A stretch of DNA of 64,000 bases from NCBI GenBank assembly GCA_034008185.1, contig CM067081.1, positions 2,108,001-2,172,000 on the forward strand, in the 5' to 3' direction. A model generated the notes under the pieces. The model did no database searches, was not told the origin of the DNA, and saw only the letters and a list, made by a program, of their open reading frames with translations. Position 1 is the first letter of the stretch. Every line of letters begins with the position of its first letter. Origin of the DNA: Gorsachius magnificus. Taxonomy: Eukaryota > Chordata > Aves > Pelecaniformes > Ardeidae. The position numbers and the translations under genes are program-made. This document shows positions 1-11,200 of the stretch, piece by piece.

Positions 1-36
1 TGCCCAGTCCTGGTGACACTGAGGTGGCTCTCACCC

Positions 37-1032
37 TCACCTAGAGCCGTAGGTAATACAGTGGTCATGCCGCCACTTGGAGCTCATCTTGTCGAGGAGG
101 TAACGGGTGCTCTCGCGAAACTTGCGCTGGGTGAAGTAGAAGAGGATGGGGTCAAGGACACTGTTCATGCTGGCGAAGGGACGCGTGCACTTGTAGGCGA
201 TGGCAAACGCCTGCAGAGCCGGGCAGGGCAGGCTGGGTGAGGAACGGACAATCAGGTAGATGGTCTTGGTGAGGTGGAAGGGGAAGAAGCTGATGGAGAA
301 GACGATGACCACGATGATGATCATACGCACGGCTTTGTCCTTCCTCTTGTGCACCGCCAAGCCGATCAGCTCATCCTTCTGGCACAGGATCCGGGCCATG
401 CTGTAGTAGCAGGTGAGGATGGCCATGAAGGGCAGCAGGAAGCCAGTGACAGTGAGGGTGATGCCATAGGGGAAGTAGGCAGCGGAGCGATCCGGTGGGC
501 TCAGGTCATAGCAGACGGTGCGGTTCCTTTGGGTGCCAGTGGAAGCGAAGATGAAGGTGGGCAGGCACTGGGCGATGACGATGAACCACACTGCAGTGCA
601 CACCAGCCACGTCAGCTTCTTCCCCTTCTTCTTGTGCCACGAGGCCAAGGGGTGGCAGATGCCCAGGTACCGCTGGAAGCTGATGCAGGTGAGGAAGAGG
701 ATACTGCCGTGTAGGTTGGTGTAGAACTGGAAGCGGACGAATTTGCAGGTGAAGTCCCCAAAAGGCCAATAATCCTTCTGGGTGTAGTTGTAGATGAGAA
801 GCGGGAGGGAGCAGACGTAGAGCAGGTCAGCCGTGGCCAGGTTCAGCATGTAGATCGTGGTGCGGCTCAGTGCCTTACGGGCCACCCAGATCTGCCCAAT
901 GACCACGGCGTTCAAGGGCAACCCCACCATGAACACCACCGAGTAGACCACGGGCAGCAGAACCTGCTTGAACTCCTCGTGGAAAGTACACGAGTTCTTC
1001 CCAGCCTCCATGGAGGCCGTCGAGTTGGCCAT
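37..1032 (-). CDS. P2RY6: P2Y6-type (avian P2Y3) UDP-responsive nucleotide receptor, complete single coding exon
   Basis: A 331-residue class A GPCR of the plasma membrane. Seen: seven hydrophobic segments (about residues 24-49, 58-81, 96-118, 139-160, 188-210, 236-258, 275-299); sequons at N3, N82 and N170; P2Y disulfide pairs C96-C174 and C15-C270; a QRY triplet (120-122) in the DRY position; FHLTK in TM6 (H253, K256), KCTR in TM7 (K281, R284) and DPILF (294-298) in the NPxxY position. These basic TM6/TM7 residues bind nucleotide phosphates in the family. It closely resembles the chicken receptor first named P2Y3, which is regarded as the avian P2Y6 and prefers UDP. The chosen start (ATG at 1032) sits in a strong Kozak context (ACCACCATGG); an in-frame ATG 14 codons upstream at 1074 is less likely. 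The stop is TGA at 37-39. P2RY2 lies about 39 kb upstream on the same strand. Gq coupling is family knowledge. Confidence 0.97.
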   Translation of the reverse strand: MANSTASMEAGKNSCTFHEEFKQVLLPVVYSVVFMVGLPLNAVVIGQIWVARKALSRTTIYMLNLATADLLYVCSLPLLIYNYTQKDYWPFGDFTCKFVRFQFYTNLHGSILFLTCISFQRYLGICHPLASWHKKKGKKLTWLVCTAVWFIVIAQCLPTFIFASTGTQRNRTVCYDLSPPDRSAAYFPYGITLTVTGFLLPFMAILTCYYSMARILCQKDELIGLAVHKRKDKAVRMIIIVVIVFSISFFPFHLTKTIYLIVRSSPSLPCPALQAFAIAYKCTRPFASMNSVLDPILFYFTQRKFRESTRYLLDKMSSKWRHDHCITYGSR

Positions 1033-1084
1033 GGTGGTGGTCCCCCTGTTGATGTCCTCTGCTGCCGTGGCCACTCAGCAGCAC
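1033..1084 (-). other. P2RY6: P2RY6 5' UTR part of the coding exon, with splice acceptor
   Basis: On the minus strand a pyrimidine-rich stretch ending TCATTCACAG stops at 1085, so the coding exon would begin at 1084, about 50 bases before the chosen ATG. P2Y receptor genes commonly have intronless coding regions with an intron in the 5' UTR, which fits. The boundary is read from consensus only; no transcript was available. Confidence 0.65.
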
Positions 1085-1184
1085 CTGTGAATGACAAAGG
1101 GGATGGTTGGTGACTTGGCCACGAGGTGCCACATCTACCCCGGCAAGATGAAACTGGACCAGTGTGTGCGACCCTATATCCCCA

Positions 1185-1940
1185 TCCTTCTGGGTTGGGG
1201 CAACCCTTGGTATCCATACAGGCTGGGGTGAAGGGATGGAGAGCAGCCCTGCCCAGAGGGGCTTGGGGGTACCAGGGGGGGAAAAGCTGGCCATGAGCTG
1301 GCCATGGGCGCTGGCAGCCCAGAAAGCCAACCCTACCCTGGGCTGCATCCCCAGCAGTGTGGCCAGCGGGGCGAGGGAGGGGATTCTGCCCCTCTGCTCT
1401 GCTCTGGGGAGACCCCACCTGGAGCCCTGCGTCCAGCTCTGGAGCCCTCAGCACCAGGAGGACATGGACCTGTTGGAGTGGGGCCAGAGGAGGCCACGGA
1501 ATGGTCCGAGGGCTGGAACCCCTCTGCGTTGGGGAAAGGCTGGGAGAGTTGGGGGTGCTCAGCCTGGAGAAGAGGAGGCTGCGGGCAGAGCTGAGTGCGG
1601 CCTTGCAGGGCTGAATGGGGGCTGGTAAGAAAGGGGGGGCCGGACTTGTTAGCAGGGCTTGTAGTGATAGGACAAGGGGGAATGGATTTAAACTAAACCA
1701 AGGTAGATTTAGACTGGATCTAAGGAAGAAATATTTTATGATGAGGGTGGTGAGGCCCTGGCCCAGGTTGCCCAGAGCGGTGGCGGCTGCCCCATCCCTG
1801 GACACATCCCAGGCCAGGTTGGACGGGGCTGTGAGCAACCTGATGCGGTCGGAGATGTCCCTGCCCATGGCAGGGGTTGGACTGGGTGAGTTTTAACGGC
1901 CCCTTCCCACCCAAACCTTTCTGTGATTTTGCGATTCTAA
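1185..1940 (+). mobile_element. CR1 LINE fragment (3' part)
   Basis: Contains the usual succession of CR1 3' blocks: the cassette with CTGGGCTGCATCCCCAGCA, the block coding for a [13 protein letters not shown] peptide near 1555, the AGGACAAGGGGGAATGG motif near 1670, the GTGAGCAACCTGATG block near 1830, and a decayed tail ending TGTGATTTTGCGATTCTA. It is 5'-truncated, broken by stops and frameshifts, and lies in the inferred P2RY6 5' intron, antisense to the gene. Confidence 0.9.
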
Positions 1941-3700
1941 GTGGCGGTGATGGATTTAGAGGGAGGCGGAGAGACCGTGCCCTCGCGGGGTGGTGGCACC
2001 GTGGTGGCCATGACCTCAACTCCTCTTCCCCCCACCCTTACACCCCTCAGAAAGATTTGCACAAGGCCAAACAGCCCTCATCCCGGTGTGGGAGAGGAAA
2101 TTGCGGCAGGGTGTGTTGTTAGCCGCCGGCATGGCTTCCTGCTCCTCTGCAGGGGGTGCCAAAGCCCTACAGCCACTCACCCGTGCGGGCTGCCTCCCCT
2201 GACTTTCGGGAGACACCACCTGCACCGAGCCCAGCACACCCCCCAGATCTTTCATGGTTACTTTCATTTGGGAAGCGTGACTGGTGATGCTCTGCCCCTA
2301 GAAGTTTTTGGTTTTGTGGGCTCAGAGAGCCCATCCACGTGGCCTCTGGGCTGGAGGAGAGGCCACCGGCTTTTCTTAGAGGTTGAGACAAGCGCACAAG
2401 ATGTGGTCCTCCGGCACAAAGGGACCCCTGACCCCAGCCGTGTCACTTGGCCGAATCCCTCGCCACGCCACCCATGGGTGCCACACGCTTCTGGGTTGCA
2501 GCGGCTCGGAGGTGTGGGCAGAGCCGCTTTTCCTTCCTCCTTGCGTTTCCTCCAGACCTGTCTGCAACCCCAGCCGGCGGCGTGGGGCCGGCACCCGTTT
2601 TCCCTGGCATGCCCCGGTGGCAGTCCTGAAGCCTGGAGGAAAAGTCCAAGCCTGCCTGGAAATGGGGTAGCCAGTGTCCCCACCTGGACTGGGAAGGGAA
2701 ACTGAGGCAGGGAGGGGGACGGCTGAGCTCCTGCCAGGTGCATGGGGCAGAAGGGACCAGAGGGGGACACACAAGTCCAGGGGCCACCCCATTAGCTCAT
2801 ACCATGGGGGTGGCCCCATTTTGGGGGGGCCTTTAGGGATTTACCAGCCCTGGAGCACAGCCCGGCCATGGGGTCAGGCTTGGGGAGAGTGGTGTGGGGA
2901 CACATAAGGCTCCCCCATTTTTGGGGGTGCTCCAGGCTTGCAGATCAGTTCCTCCCCTGTCCTCCCTGCTGCTGCATAACCCTTCTACCCCTCTGGTACC
3001 CCACTGAGCCCCCTGGCACCCCACTGAGCCCTCTGCACCCCACTGCACCCCATTGCACCCACTGTCCTCCACCTCCAGGCAGTCCCAGCACCCACTTCCA
3101 CCACCTCCAGCACCACCAGCCCAGTGCTGTGAACTGCCCTCTCCCCTGGGACCCCCCAAACCTCCCCTGGGACCCCCAGGGCTGCACCCATCCCAGCCCT
3201 CACCTTGGGCACCCACAGGGGCCTCTGCTGTCCCATGAGTGCTCACAGGAACACCACTGTGACACTGGGGACAAGGTGGCCAGTGGGGGGGGGGAGGGGT
3301 GTCCTGGGAGCCCATCTTACCTTCTGGGGTGCCACCGGGGTGCCAGGGGGTGCCAGGGGGTGCCGCAGGGTGCTGGGACCCGCTGCTCTGCCCAGCGCCT
3401 GGGCACATCTGCAGCCCCAGGGCGCCGCACTCACCCTGTTGCGCAACGCTTCCCCTTTTCACCCAACAGCAGCACCCCAGGGCGCGAGGGGGAAGAGAAA
3501 CCTGGGTGGCCGGGGGGGGGGGCACTGTGTGGCACAGCGTGGCACAGCGTGGCTGCATGGGCACGGCGTGGCATGGCACAGCCTGCGCCGGCACCTCCAT
3601 CGCAGCCTCACACAGCGCACAGGCGTCCCCATCCCCTACAGAAATACGGGGGGTTCCCCCCATAGTTGTATGCAGCCTCCCTGTGCACACACATGGACAC
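1941..3700. other. GC-rich intronic sequence with C-rich degenerate tandem repeats
   Basis: No gene recognised. From about 2990 to 3220 there are degenerate repeats of the type CACCCCACTGAGCCC and GGGACCCCC. Between 3340 and 3580 short direct repeats of GGTGCCAGGG and GTGGCACAGC occur. Long open frames here on both strands have simple-sequence composition and look like chance. The region lies inside the inferred P2RY6 5' intron. Confidence 0.5.
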
Positions 3701-4503
3701 ACAGAATCCCAGAATCCCAGAGTGGCAGGGGTTGGCAGGGCCCTCGGGAGCTCACCCAGTGCCACCCCCCTGCCCAAGCAGGCTCACCCAGAGCAGGGGG
3801 CACAGGACAGCGGCCAGGCGGGGGTTGAAGATCTCCAGAGAAGGAGACTCCACAGCCCCCATGGGCAGCCTGGGCCAGGGCTCCATCACCCTCACAGTCA
3901 ACAAGTTCTTCCTCCCGTTCAACTGGAACCTCTTCTGCTGCAGTTTGTGCCCATGGCCCCTTGTCCTGTCGCTGGGCACCACTGGGAAGAGTCTGGCTCT
4001 GTCCTTGTGACACCCACCCTTAAGATATTTGTACATGTTGATGAGGTCCCCTCTCAGCCTTCTCTTCTCCAGGCTGAACAAGCCCAGCTCCCTCAGCCTT
4101 TCCTCCTAGGGGAGATGCTCCAGTCCCCTCATCATCCTTGTTGCTCTCCTCTGGACTCTCCCCAGGAGTTCCTCACCCTTCTTGAACTGGGGAGCCCAGA
4201 ACTGGACGCAGTGCTCCAGGTGGGGTCTCACTGGGGCAGAGCAGAGGGGGAGGAGAACCTCCCTCGCCCTGCTGGCCAACTCCTCTTAATGCACCCCAGG
4301 ATGCCATTGGCCTTCTTGGCACCAAGGGCCCCCTCCTGCTGGCTCATGGTCAGCTTGTCGTCCACCAGGACCCCCAGGTGCCTCTGGGCAGAGCTGCTTC
4401 CCAGCAGGTCAGCCCCCAGCCTGTCCTGGTGCCTGGGGTTCAACCTCCCCAGGGGCAGCACCCGGCACTTGCCCTGGTGGAACTTCATCAGGTTCCTCTC
4501 CAC
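3701..4503 (-). mobile_element. CR1 LINE, about 800-bp 3' fragment
   Basis: The reverse-complemented tail (ACAGAATCCCAGAATCCCAG) marks the 3' end at 3701. The minus-strand frame near 4228-4500 encodes the conserved end of the CR1 reverse transcriptase ORF, with KCRVLPLGRLNP, LGVLVDDKLTMSQQ and [12 protein letters not shown]. It belongs to the class ending GGCAGGGGTTGG. The coding part is interrupted by stops and frameshifts. Same strand as P2RY6. Confidence 0.93.
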
Positions 4504-6718
4504 GTGTGCGTGCCCCCATGTACGCATCCTACACCTGTGCACAGACTTCACCCCCCCCATGCACCCACATTGCCCCCCCAAAAGAGCCGTACCCAAACAC
4601 CAAGCTGGCAAATGCCACCAGGGCAGGGGACATGGACCTCACCAGGCATGGGGATGCCAGGCTGAGGCCACCAGCTTTGTCACCATGACCATGAATTTTT
4701 AGGTCTCATTTTTCAGTCTTTTTCCCCCATTTTGGGGGCCTTTACCCCCCCATTTTGGGGTCTTTTCCCCCCATCTTGGCTCTTGCAAATGTGGGCATCT
4801 GGGGCAGTGCTGGGGACAGGGAGGGCACTGGGGATGGTGGCACCAATGTTGCTCCTGTTGCCCCCTCCCCTCTCACCTCAGCCAGTAAGGGAAACTGAGG
4901 CACAGGCACTGGGTTTGAAGCTGACTGCTGTGGCTCGTGCCCCATTTTTGCAGAGTTTCTCCCCAAAACACCCCTCAGAGTGTGCTAAGGGACATGCCCA
5001 AGGTTATGCAGGCCATCGGTGGCAGAGAGCAGCCACAGCCAAGAGCTGAGCCAAAAATACAATGAGCAGCCAAAACCCAAGGGCTCCTCCCCTCAGAAAA
5101 GGCAAATGAGTGAAAAAAAACCCCCTCTTTGCAAGAGGGAAACAGGGCACTGAACCCCAGTGCTGCCGGGTTGGCAGGGATAGGAAAGCCAGTGGAAAAA
5201 ATCCCTCCGGATCCCAGGAAAACCCCAGCTGCAGGATGCACAGAGCACAACCTTTCCATTAGACACTGGAGAATCCCCACCCCAGCTGTACCCACTGCCT
5301 GCAGCTGCCCGTAACCCCGCGGTCGCAGCCTGCCGTCATCCACAAATCACTGCTACTTCCAATTAATGAAACCGCATCAAGACACTCGGCCTCATCCTGC
5401 TGCGGTGCCCATGGCACGGCCCCAGCTCATAACCTGGCCTGGCGGATTACCCAAAAAGTCCCTTTTTTCACCCCCAAAAAACCATGGCAGGAATCCCTGC
5501 CAGCCCTTGGGGTGATGGGGTGGGCTCCCTCCCCGCTCAGCCTCCCCTAAAAGCAGATGTCCATGGGATGGTGGAGACGCGGTCCTGGTGCCCTGACACC
5601 ACGGTGATGGGTGCCAGGAGAAACCCATTGCAAAATGAGATTTGCGGGGGAGTTAAGGGGTGCCCTGACACCATGGTGATGGGCCTCAGATGAAATCCAT
5701 TGCGATAGGAGACTTACAAGAGGAAAAAAAGGGGTGCCCGTGGTGTTGGGGTGCTCTGCAGTATGGGGTCACCCTTATCCCGGGGGGGTTTAAGGCACCT
5801 GCGAAGGAGGAACTGGGTTAAGAAAGAGAAGTGGGGTTGCTCTGCTCCCAGATGGGGAAGAGATTAAAAATAATCGCCGGCTTTGCTTACCAGAGGCTGC
5901 AAGCTTCCCCTGGCACGCGCCGGGGTGGCTTTGGCCCCTCCAGCTCCTTTGCTTTCAAACCACTTCATGCAAGCCCTTCCCCGGTGAAATCAGCTTTAAT
6001 TAATGCCCTGATATGACTATGAAGGGGGTTTCTGCAAGCTTGCTACGGTGGGAAGATATTTTGGCTGCTGCCGCCCTTGAATAGGATATAGGGGATGGCT
6101 TTGTCCCTTGGAAACCTTCCTCCTTGGTGTGTCCTGCCCTGGGAGGACACCATGGAGGGGAGATCTTGGTGGGTTGATGGCAAGGCTGGGACGGTGGAGA
6201 TGGAAGTGAAAGCTCCAGCTCAGCAGATTTGAAAGGGGATGAAAGAGGGATCCTCCCACCCTGCATGTCACTTGGCCAAAGCCACAACGTCCCTGGCCCC
6301 AAAGACCTCCGGGCTGGTCCCAAAACATCTTTGAGTGAAAGCCCTTGGGCATGTCCCACCTGCCCAGGGGTGGCTGTGGCCCAAAGCTTGGGTGTTTTAA
6401 GGGAAACCTCAATTTACTGAAGCCTGATGGTGTAATGATGTGGCCAAATTGGGCCAGAGTGGTATTTTTGGGTGCTTAACGTGGACCTGGGGGGGACAGG
6501 GCACAGGGCTCTGCCACCCACGTACTCTGTCCTTGGGTGAATCTCCCCATGCTTTGGGGCCCCATCTCCAAAATAAATCAACATCTCCAGGATGCTCTGA
6601 GCAATCTGGGCAGCCTTTTCTTGCTGGAAATGGGAGATGTTGGGGATGGGGAAGGTGCAATGAGTTGGCCTGGTCTCAGCTGGCAGCGCTGAGGCTCTGG
6701 CGGGGCTTGTAGAAACCC
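4504..6718. other. Intronic unique sequence with a MIR-like remnant and a 72-bp direct repeat
   Basis: No exon recognised. Runs of CCCCCATTTTGGGG occur at 4725-4770. A MIR-like stretch at 4888-5050 is listed separately. An imperfect direct repeat begins at 5587 and again at 5659 (both start GGTGCCCTGACACCA), a period of 72 bases. Confidence 0.45.
4888..5050 (+). repeat. MIR-like ancient SINE remnant, interrupted
   Basis: GGGAAACTGAGGCACAGGCA near 4890 and, after about 75 unmatched bases, AAGGGACATGCCCAAGG and GGTGGCAGAG at 4986-5030 follow the order of the MIR core (GAAACTGAGGCACAG, TTGCCCAAGGTCAC, GTGGCAGAGC). The match is by eye. The middle is diverged or carries an insertion. Confidence 0.45.
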
Positions 6719-7235
6719 ATCCATTTATACACACAAACATATAGGCACCTATACAGCCTATGTTCACCCACATGTACACACGTGTGCCTAAACATACCTA
6801 TACAAGCCTATACACCTCTCCTATACACCTCTCTCTCTCTCTATACACCTCTATCCATAAATATACCTCTACCCATATCTCTATATATCTATACCTCCAT
6901 ACATTATATATACCTCTATACATATATAGAGAAACATATATATGGCTCTACACACATGTATACACACGTACATTTCTCTATTCCTATATATAGAAATAAC
7001 ATGTCTCCATTCACACACACATATATACAAACTCCTATACCTATATACACAAAGACGTGTCTCTGAGCACATGGACTCACACACATGTATATACATAACT
7101 CCATCCATATCCATAATATATATACACAAATGTATTTATGCTTCTGTACACACATCTACGCAGGTATGCTCATATATACAAATCTCTTTATAGCTCTCTA
7201 TGTATATATGAATAAATACATATAGATATGTATAA
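6719..7235. repeat. CA/TA-rich microsatellite tract, about 500 bp
   Basis: An imperfect mixture of TATACACCTC, CACACA, TATATA and CTCTCT words with no stable unit. The open frames read from it (Tyr/Thr/Ile-rich) are simple-sequence artefacts. It lies in the inferred P2RY6 5' intron. Confidence 0.9.
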
Positions 7236-7599
7236 AAAGGCAGAGGCCAGGCTCCTGGCACCCGGCAGCGGAGACGCTGGGGAAAACCAGGTCCCTCGGG
7301 CAGGTTTGAGGACACCCCACGTGCGACACCACCTCTGGCATGGGGATGATCCCTATGGATGCCCTGGGAGATGCAGGAGCATCCCGGGTGCACCCCAGGC
7401 CGTGGGAGCAGAGGGACCAGGGCGAATCCACCCCGCTGAGCTTCGCACCGGCCCCGTCCTGGGGATTCCTGTGTGATTTTAAGCCCTGCTCCATGGTAAA
7501 AGCTGCTAAACTTGCCTGAAAGCAAAGTCCAGCAGCTACCGTTTGGGGTGGCTTTGGGACCACCCCAAAGCCCAAGCGAAGCACCGATGCTCTCTGGAT

Positions 7600-7984
7600 C
7601 GGACCCCATGCTCCCTGGATCAGACCCCAACGTCTCCAGTTCTGCCACATCCTGCCCAGTTTGATCTGAATCTGCTCGGGTCCAATCCCACCTGGTTTGG
7701 TCTGAGCCTCTCAGGTCTGATTCCCCCACCTGCCCAGTTCAATCTGATCCACTCAGCTCCCATCCTTCCCAGTTTGGTCTGACCCACTTGGGTCCCATCC
7801 TTCCCAGCTGGTCTGGCACTCGGGGTGACACATTGGGGCCCGATCCTGCCCGGTCTGACCCCCTCCTGCCCAGGCCCCACCGTCCCCTTGGGGGCAGCCC
7901 ACCCGCCCGGCTCAGAGTCACCCACTCGGGTCCCATCCTACCCGATCCAGAGTCACCCACTCGGGTCCCATCCTGCCCGGTTCG
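7600..7984. repeat. Degenerate minisatellite, about 35-40 bp unit, beside a CpG island
   Basis: Related units carrying GGTCTGA, CACTCGGGTCCCATCCT and CCCGGTT recur. The last two, CAGAGTCACCCACTCGGG at about 7914 and 7949, are nearly identical at a spacing of about 35 bases; earlier units are progressively diverged. It lies just downstream (minus strand) of the inferred P2RY6 exon 1 donor. Confidence 0.65.
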
Positions 7985-8205
7985 GTTGCCCCCGTCCCCC
8001 CGGACGCGGAACTTACCGGTACCGGGATGCGCCGGGGCGGCAGCGGCGCTCGGAGCCCGGGTCCCCCCCGCTGCCGCCCGCCGCCAGCCCCGCTCCGCCC
8101 CGGGGCCGTCCCGCTCCGCCCCGCTCCGGCCCCGGCACCTGCGGAGGGCCCGGGGGAGGGCAAGGCGGCGGGGGGGGGGGCTGGAGAAGGCTCCCAGCTG
8201 GATTT
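7985..8205 (-). promoter_or_regulatory. P2RY6: CpG island with probable P2RY6 first non-coding exon and promoter
   Basis: Very high GC with dense CpG. Three GGGGCGGAGC-type GC boxes read on the minus strand (8092-8122). At 8016 the minus strand reads GGTACCG then GTAAGT, a perfect donor consensus, so an exon ending at 8017 is proposed. Joined to the acceptor at 1085 it gives an intron of about 6.9 kb. This orientation and distance suit a 5' UTR exon of P2RY6. The transcription start cannot be fixed from sequence; other first exons may exist. Confidence 0.6.
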
Positions 8206-11200
8206 GGGGCAGGGGAGGGGGGCAAACAGCTGGGCTGAGGGGGGCAAACAGCTGGGTTGAGGGGGCTACGGTGCAAACATCTGGATTAGCCTTATGGTCA
8301 TGGGCTGGATGGAATGGGGTGGGAGCTTCCAACAACCCCCAAGGTGGGATTTACAGGCTGGGATGCTCCGTGCACCGGCCAACGGCTGGGTTGGTCCTGG
8401 CCGGAGGCTGGGAGCTGCTGGGCGAGCGGCTGAGTGTCGGGGACAGGGTCTCCCCGCGGTGCCGGGTCTCAACCAAAGGGCTCGGTGGCTTTGGTACTCA
8501 TTAACCAGGCCGCGGAGCCTCGCTGCTTCCTGAGCAGGGCTATTAAAGAGCAATAAGGAAAAGAACCCCGGGGGGACGTGTTGGGTACGAAAGGGATAAC
8601 GAACTCATAAGCAGCCCAGGGATGCTGGGATTACGCGGGATGGTGGGCTCGGCCCTTCCTTTCCCTGGAAGCCCAGTTTACCCTCCCAAATGATTCCCTT
8701 CCATCATTTTTAGGGGCTTGTCGTGGGTCTCGGTAGAGGTGGAGGGCAAGGAGTTGCTGACCAGCGTTGCCCGGATGATGGAGAACCACACAGGGGACTC
8801 CCTGGCATCGCCTCGTTGAGTGATGCGCCCCCGGAGCTGGCACCCAAATAGGAGGAGAGGAGTTTTGGGCAGGGGCTCGGCTGCGCAGTGTGGGATGGGG
8901 AGGTGGAATGAGGTGCCAGCAGCCCGTCTGCATCCCGCCGGCGCCAGCGCTACGGCGGACAACGCGGGCTTTCATCGATCCTGGCGCGAGCCTGCGGCCA
9001 AGCCAGGCAGCGGGGCCACGGGGGAGATGGGCTCTGGCAGGAGCAGCCGTGAATATTTGCAACCACAGCCAGGCTGGAGCCGTCACCCTCATCCCGGGGC
9101 TGTCCAGGCTTGTGGGGTTGGGTTGGCGATGGCTCGGTGCCCTTGTGAAATTCCCCGCTCCCTCCGTCGCTGTGGGGAGACGGAAACTGGGGGGAAAAGT
9201 GTCTTTCCCCGGAGTAAAGCGGAAAACACACCTTGCGCAAACAAGCCCAGCGGCTTGCGATGGGGAGGCCTAGGGCTTTCTGCAAGCATCTGGGGAATGC
9301 AGCTGAGAACGGACACAACTCACTCCTCTGATGAGCACTTATCCCACCTCCAGCACTGTCTCCAGCTTTTGGGGCAAGCTCAGAGCTGGCGAAAAGGAAC
9401 CGGTGTCCTCCTCCCTCCTGGCATGGCGGGTGTCCTTGCAGGTCCCCAAGGTGAACACCTTGTAGCCAGCTGTCCTGCTGTGGGGACACTGTAAATAGTG
9501 GAGGGAGCGTTAAAAAAAAGGAAAATAAAATAGTGGCTCCTGGCGGCCTGCCAGCCCCAACCGCCTCCGCTGAACCCAGCAGCTGGACCCGTAGCCTCAA
9601 GCCCAGCCCTACAGCACCCGGAATAAATGGGAATCCCCTAAAAAAAACAACACTTTGGGGGTTGAGCAGGGATGGGAGAGGCAAATTCGGAGGCAGCAGC
9701 GAGGCTAAAAAAAAAAAAAAAAAAAAAAGATTTCAAGCCAGGTAGCGCTTTTACACCTCTTTTCATCCATGCAAAAGGCGGACGAAGCTCTTGGAGAAAA
9801 ATAATCGGGGAAAGGGAATAGCCTGGGTTCCCCTTGGAGGCTCACGGATTGAATTCATCCCTGGCAAAAAGGCCTGGCATGGTGGCTGGATTTGGCTTCA
9901 CGAGACTCTTTGGCCACATGGTTTTCTGTTCCTCCGGCTGGATGTTGCCAGTAATCGCATTAGCGGCTGATTGCAGGCGACCTTTGCCGCTGCTGCCCGG
10001 GGTAATTGCACCTTCCCAACGGGCTCCAGGGTTTCCAGATGCTGCTGGGTTGCAGGATGGTGCGGATGGAGAGAGGAGCATCTGTGGTGGAGGCCAGGGA
10101 GGCAGCCGGGAGCTGGGACCGTGCTCCTCCAACTGTCACAGTGAAAGGCAGCATTTTTCAAATGCTGAAGCTTTGAGAAAGCCTCAGGCCAGGGATGTCC
10201 CCACCACCAGACCCTGGATGTCCCCATGGGGAGGGTCCTACAGGGCTTTCAGGTTCTGCCCCCACACAGATGTCCCAGGGATGCAGGCTGGGTCCCTTCT
10301 GCCTCGGGCTCTGCCACGGCTCACCAGACCGGAGATGTCTTGCATGAAAAATTTCATTACTTCTAAAAGCTATTTATAACGGAAACGAAGTTAATTTCTC
10401 GTGTCCTCCTGCCAGGGTGGTGGACCTAGCAGAGCTTGCTCATGAGGAGGTGACTTCGATGGCAACTTTCTCTTTTTTAACCAGATTGGAGGAGAAGGTC
10501 ACCCTGGGCTCACCCACAACCATCTGCTACCCCAGCATCTGCCTTTGAGTCCCCAAATTTTTGGCAGAAAAGGTGTTTGGTGGAGAAAGTCTGATCTCTT
10601 GAGGTCCACTCTGATGGTCCCCTCCGTCCTCTTGCTGTAATCAATGTTCACCGCATTCAAACCACTGCGGCTACCTGGGGTGAAGGCCCCAAAAGAAGAA
10701 AAGCCTTCTCGCTGCTGGACCTCTGCCTTGGAGAAACTGGTCTAACTTTCAACCCCTGTTGCTGTGATGGGTCCCAGGCCCATGTTTCTGGCCATCCAGC
10801 CTGAATTTCCTTCTGGAGATGATGAGGTCCCAGCAACAGCCTACGAGCCCAATGTACCCATTCTGCCAGGGCTCAACGGGAGAGGCGGGAAACCTTGGCT
10901 TTGATGGGAATTCAGACAAAAAAGCCTTGGCTTTACTCCAAGTGAGAGTTAACTCCGCTGTTCCTATGCCTCAGCATTTCTGAAGAAGTGTTTCGGCTCA
11001 TTTTCCTCTCCACCGTGCTTTCCTATAGCCTCGGGGACGTCAGCAGGGCAGGAAGGGGTTGCTGAGCTTCTCCTCCCCCCAGCACGTAGATGATAAATGC
11101 CTTGGTCTTTGCAGGCTTCCTTTCCTCTTCCTGGCACACGCTGACGTGCCCTGGGGACTCAGGGTCTCTTCCGCTCATTGCTCGGGAATCCTCAAGGATC

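Noticed and set aside
1033..1074. Upstream in-frame ATG adding 14 residues to P2RY6
   Set aside because: The ATG at 1032 has the better Kozak context and matches the family start. The longer form cannot be fully excluded.
912..1868. 318-residue minus frame
   Set aside because: It runs through a CR1 read backwards and out of frame with P2RY6; no domain.
2833..3777. Long Gly/Pro/Cys-rich frames on both strands
   Set aside because: They arise from C-rich degenerate repeats and a CR1 end; simple composition.
3299..4702. 467-residue plus frame
   Set aside because: It is mostly the reverse strand of a CR1.
6760..7193. Tyr/Thr/Ile-rich small proteins
   Set aside because: Translation of CA/TA microsatellite sequence.
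7788..8504. 238-residue plus frame over the CpG island
   Set aside because: GC-rich artefact opposite to the inferred P2RY6 exon 1; no splice or family support.
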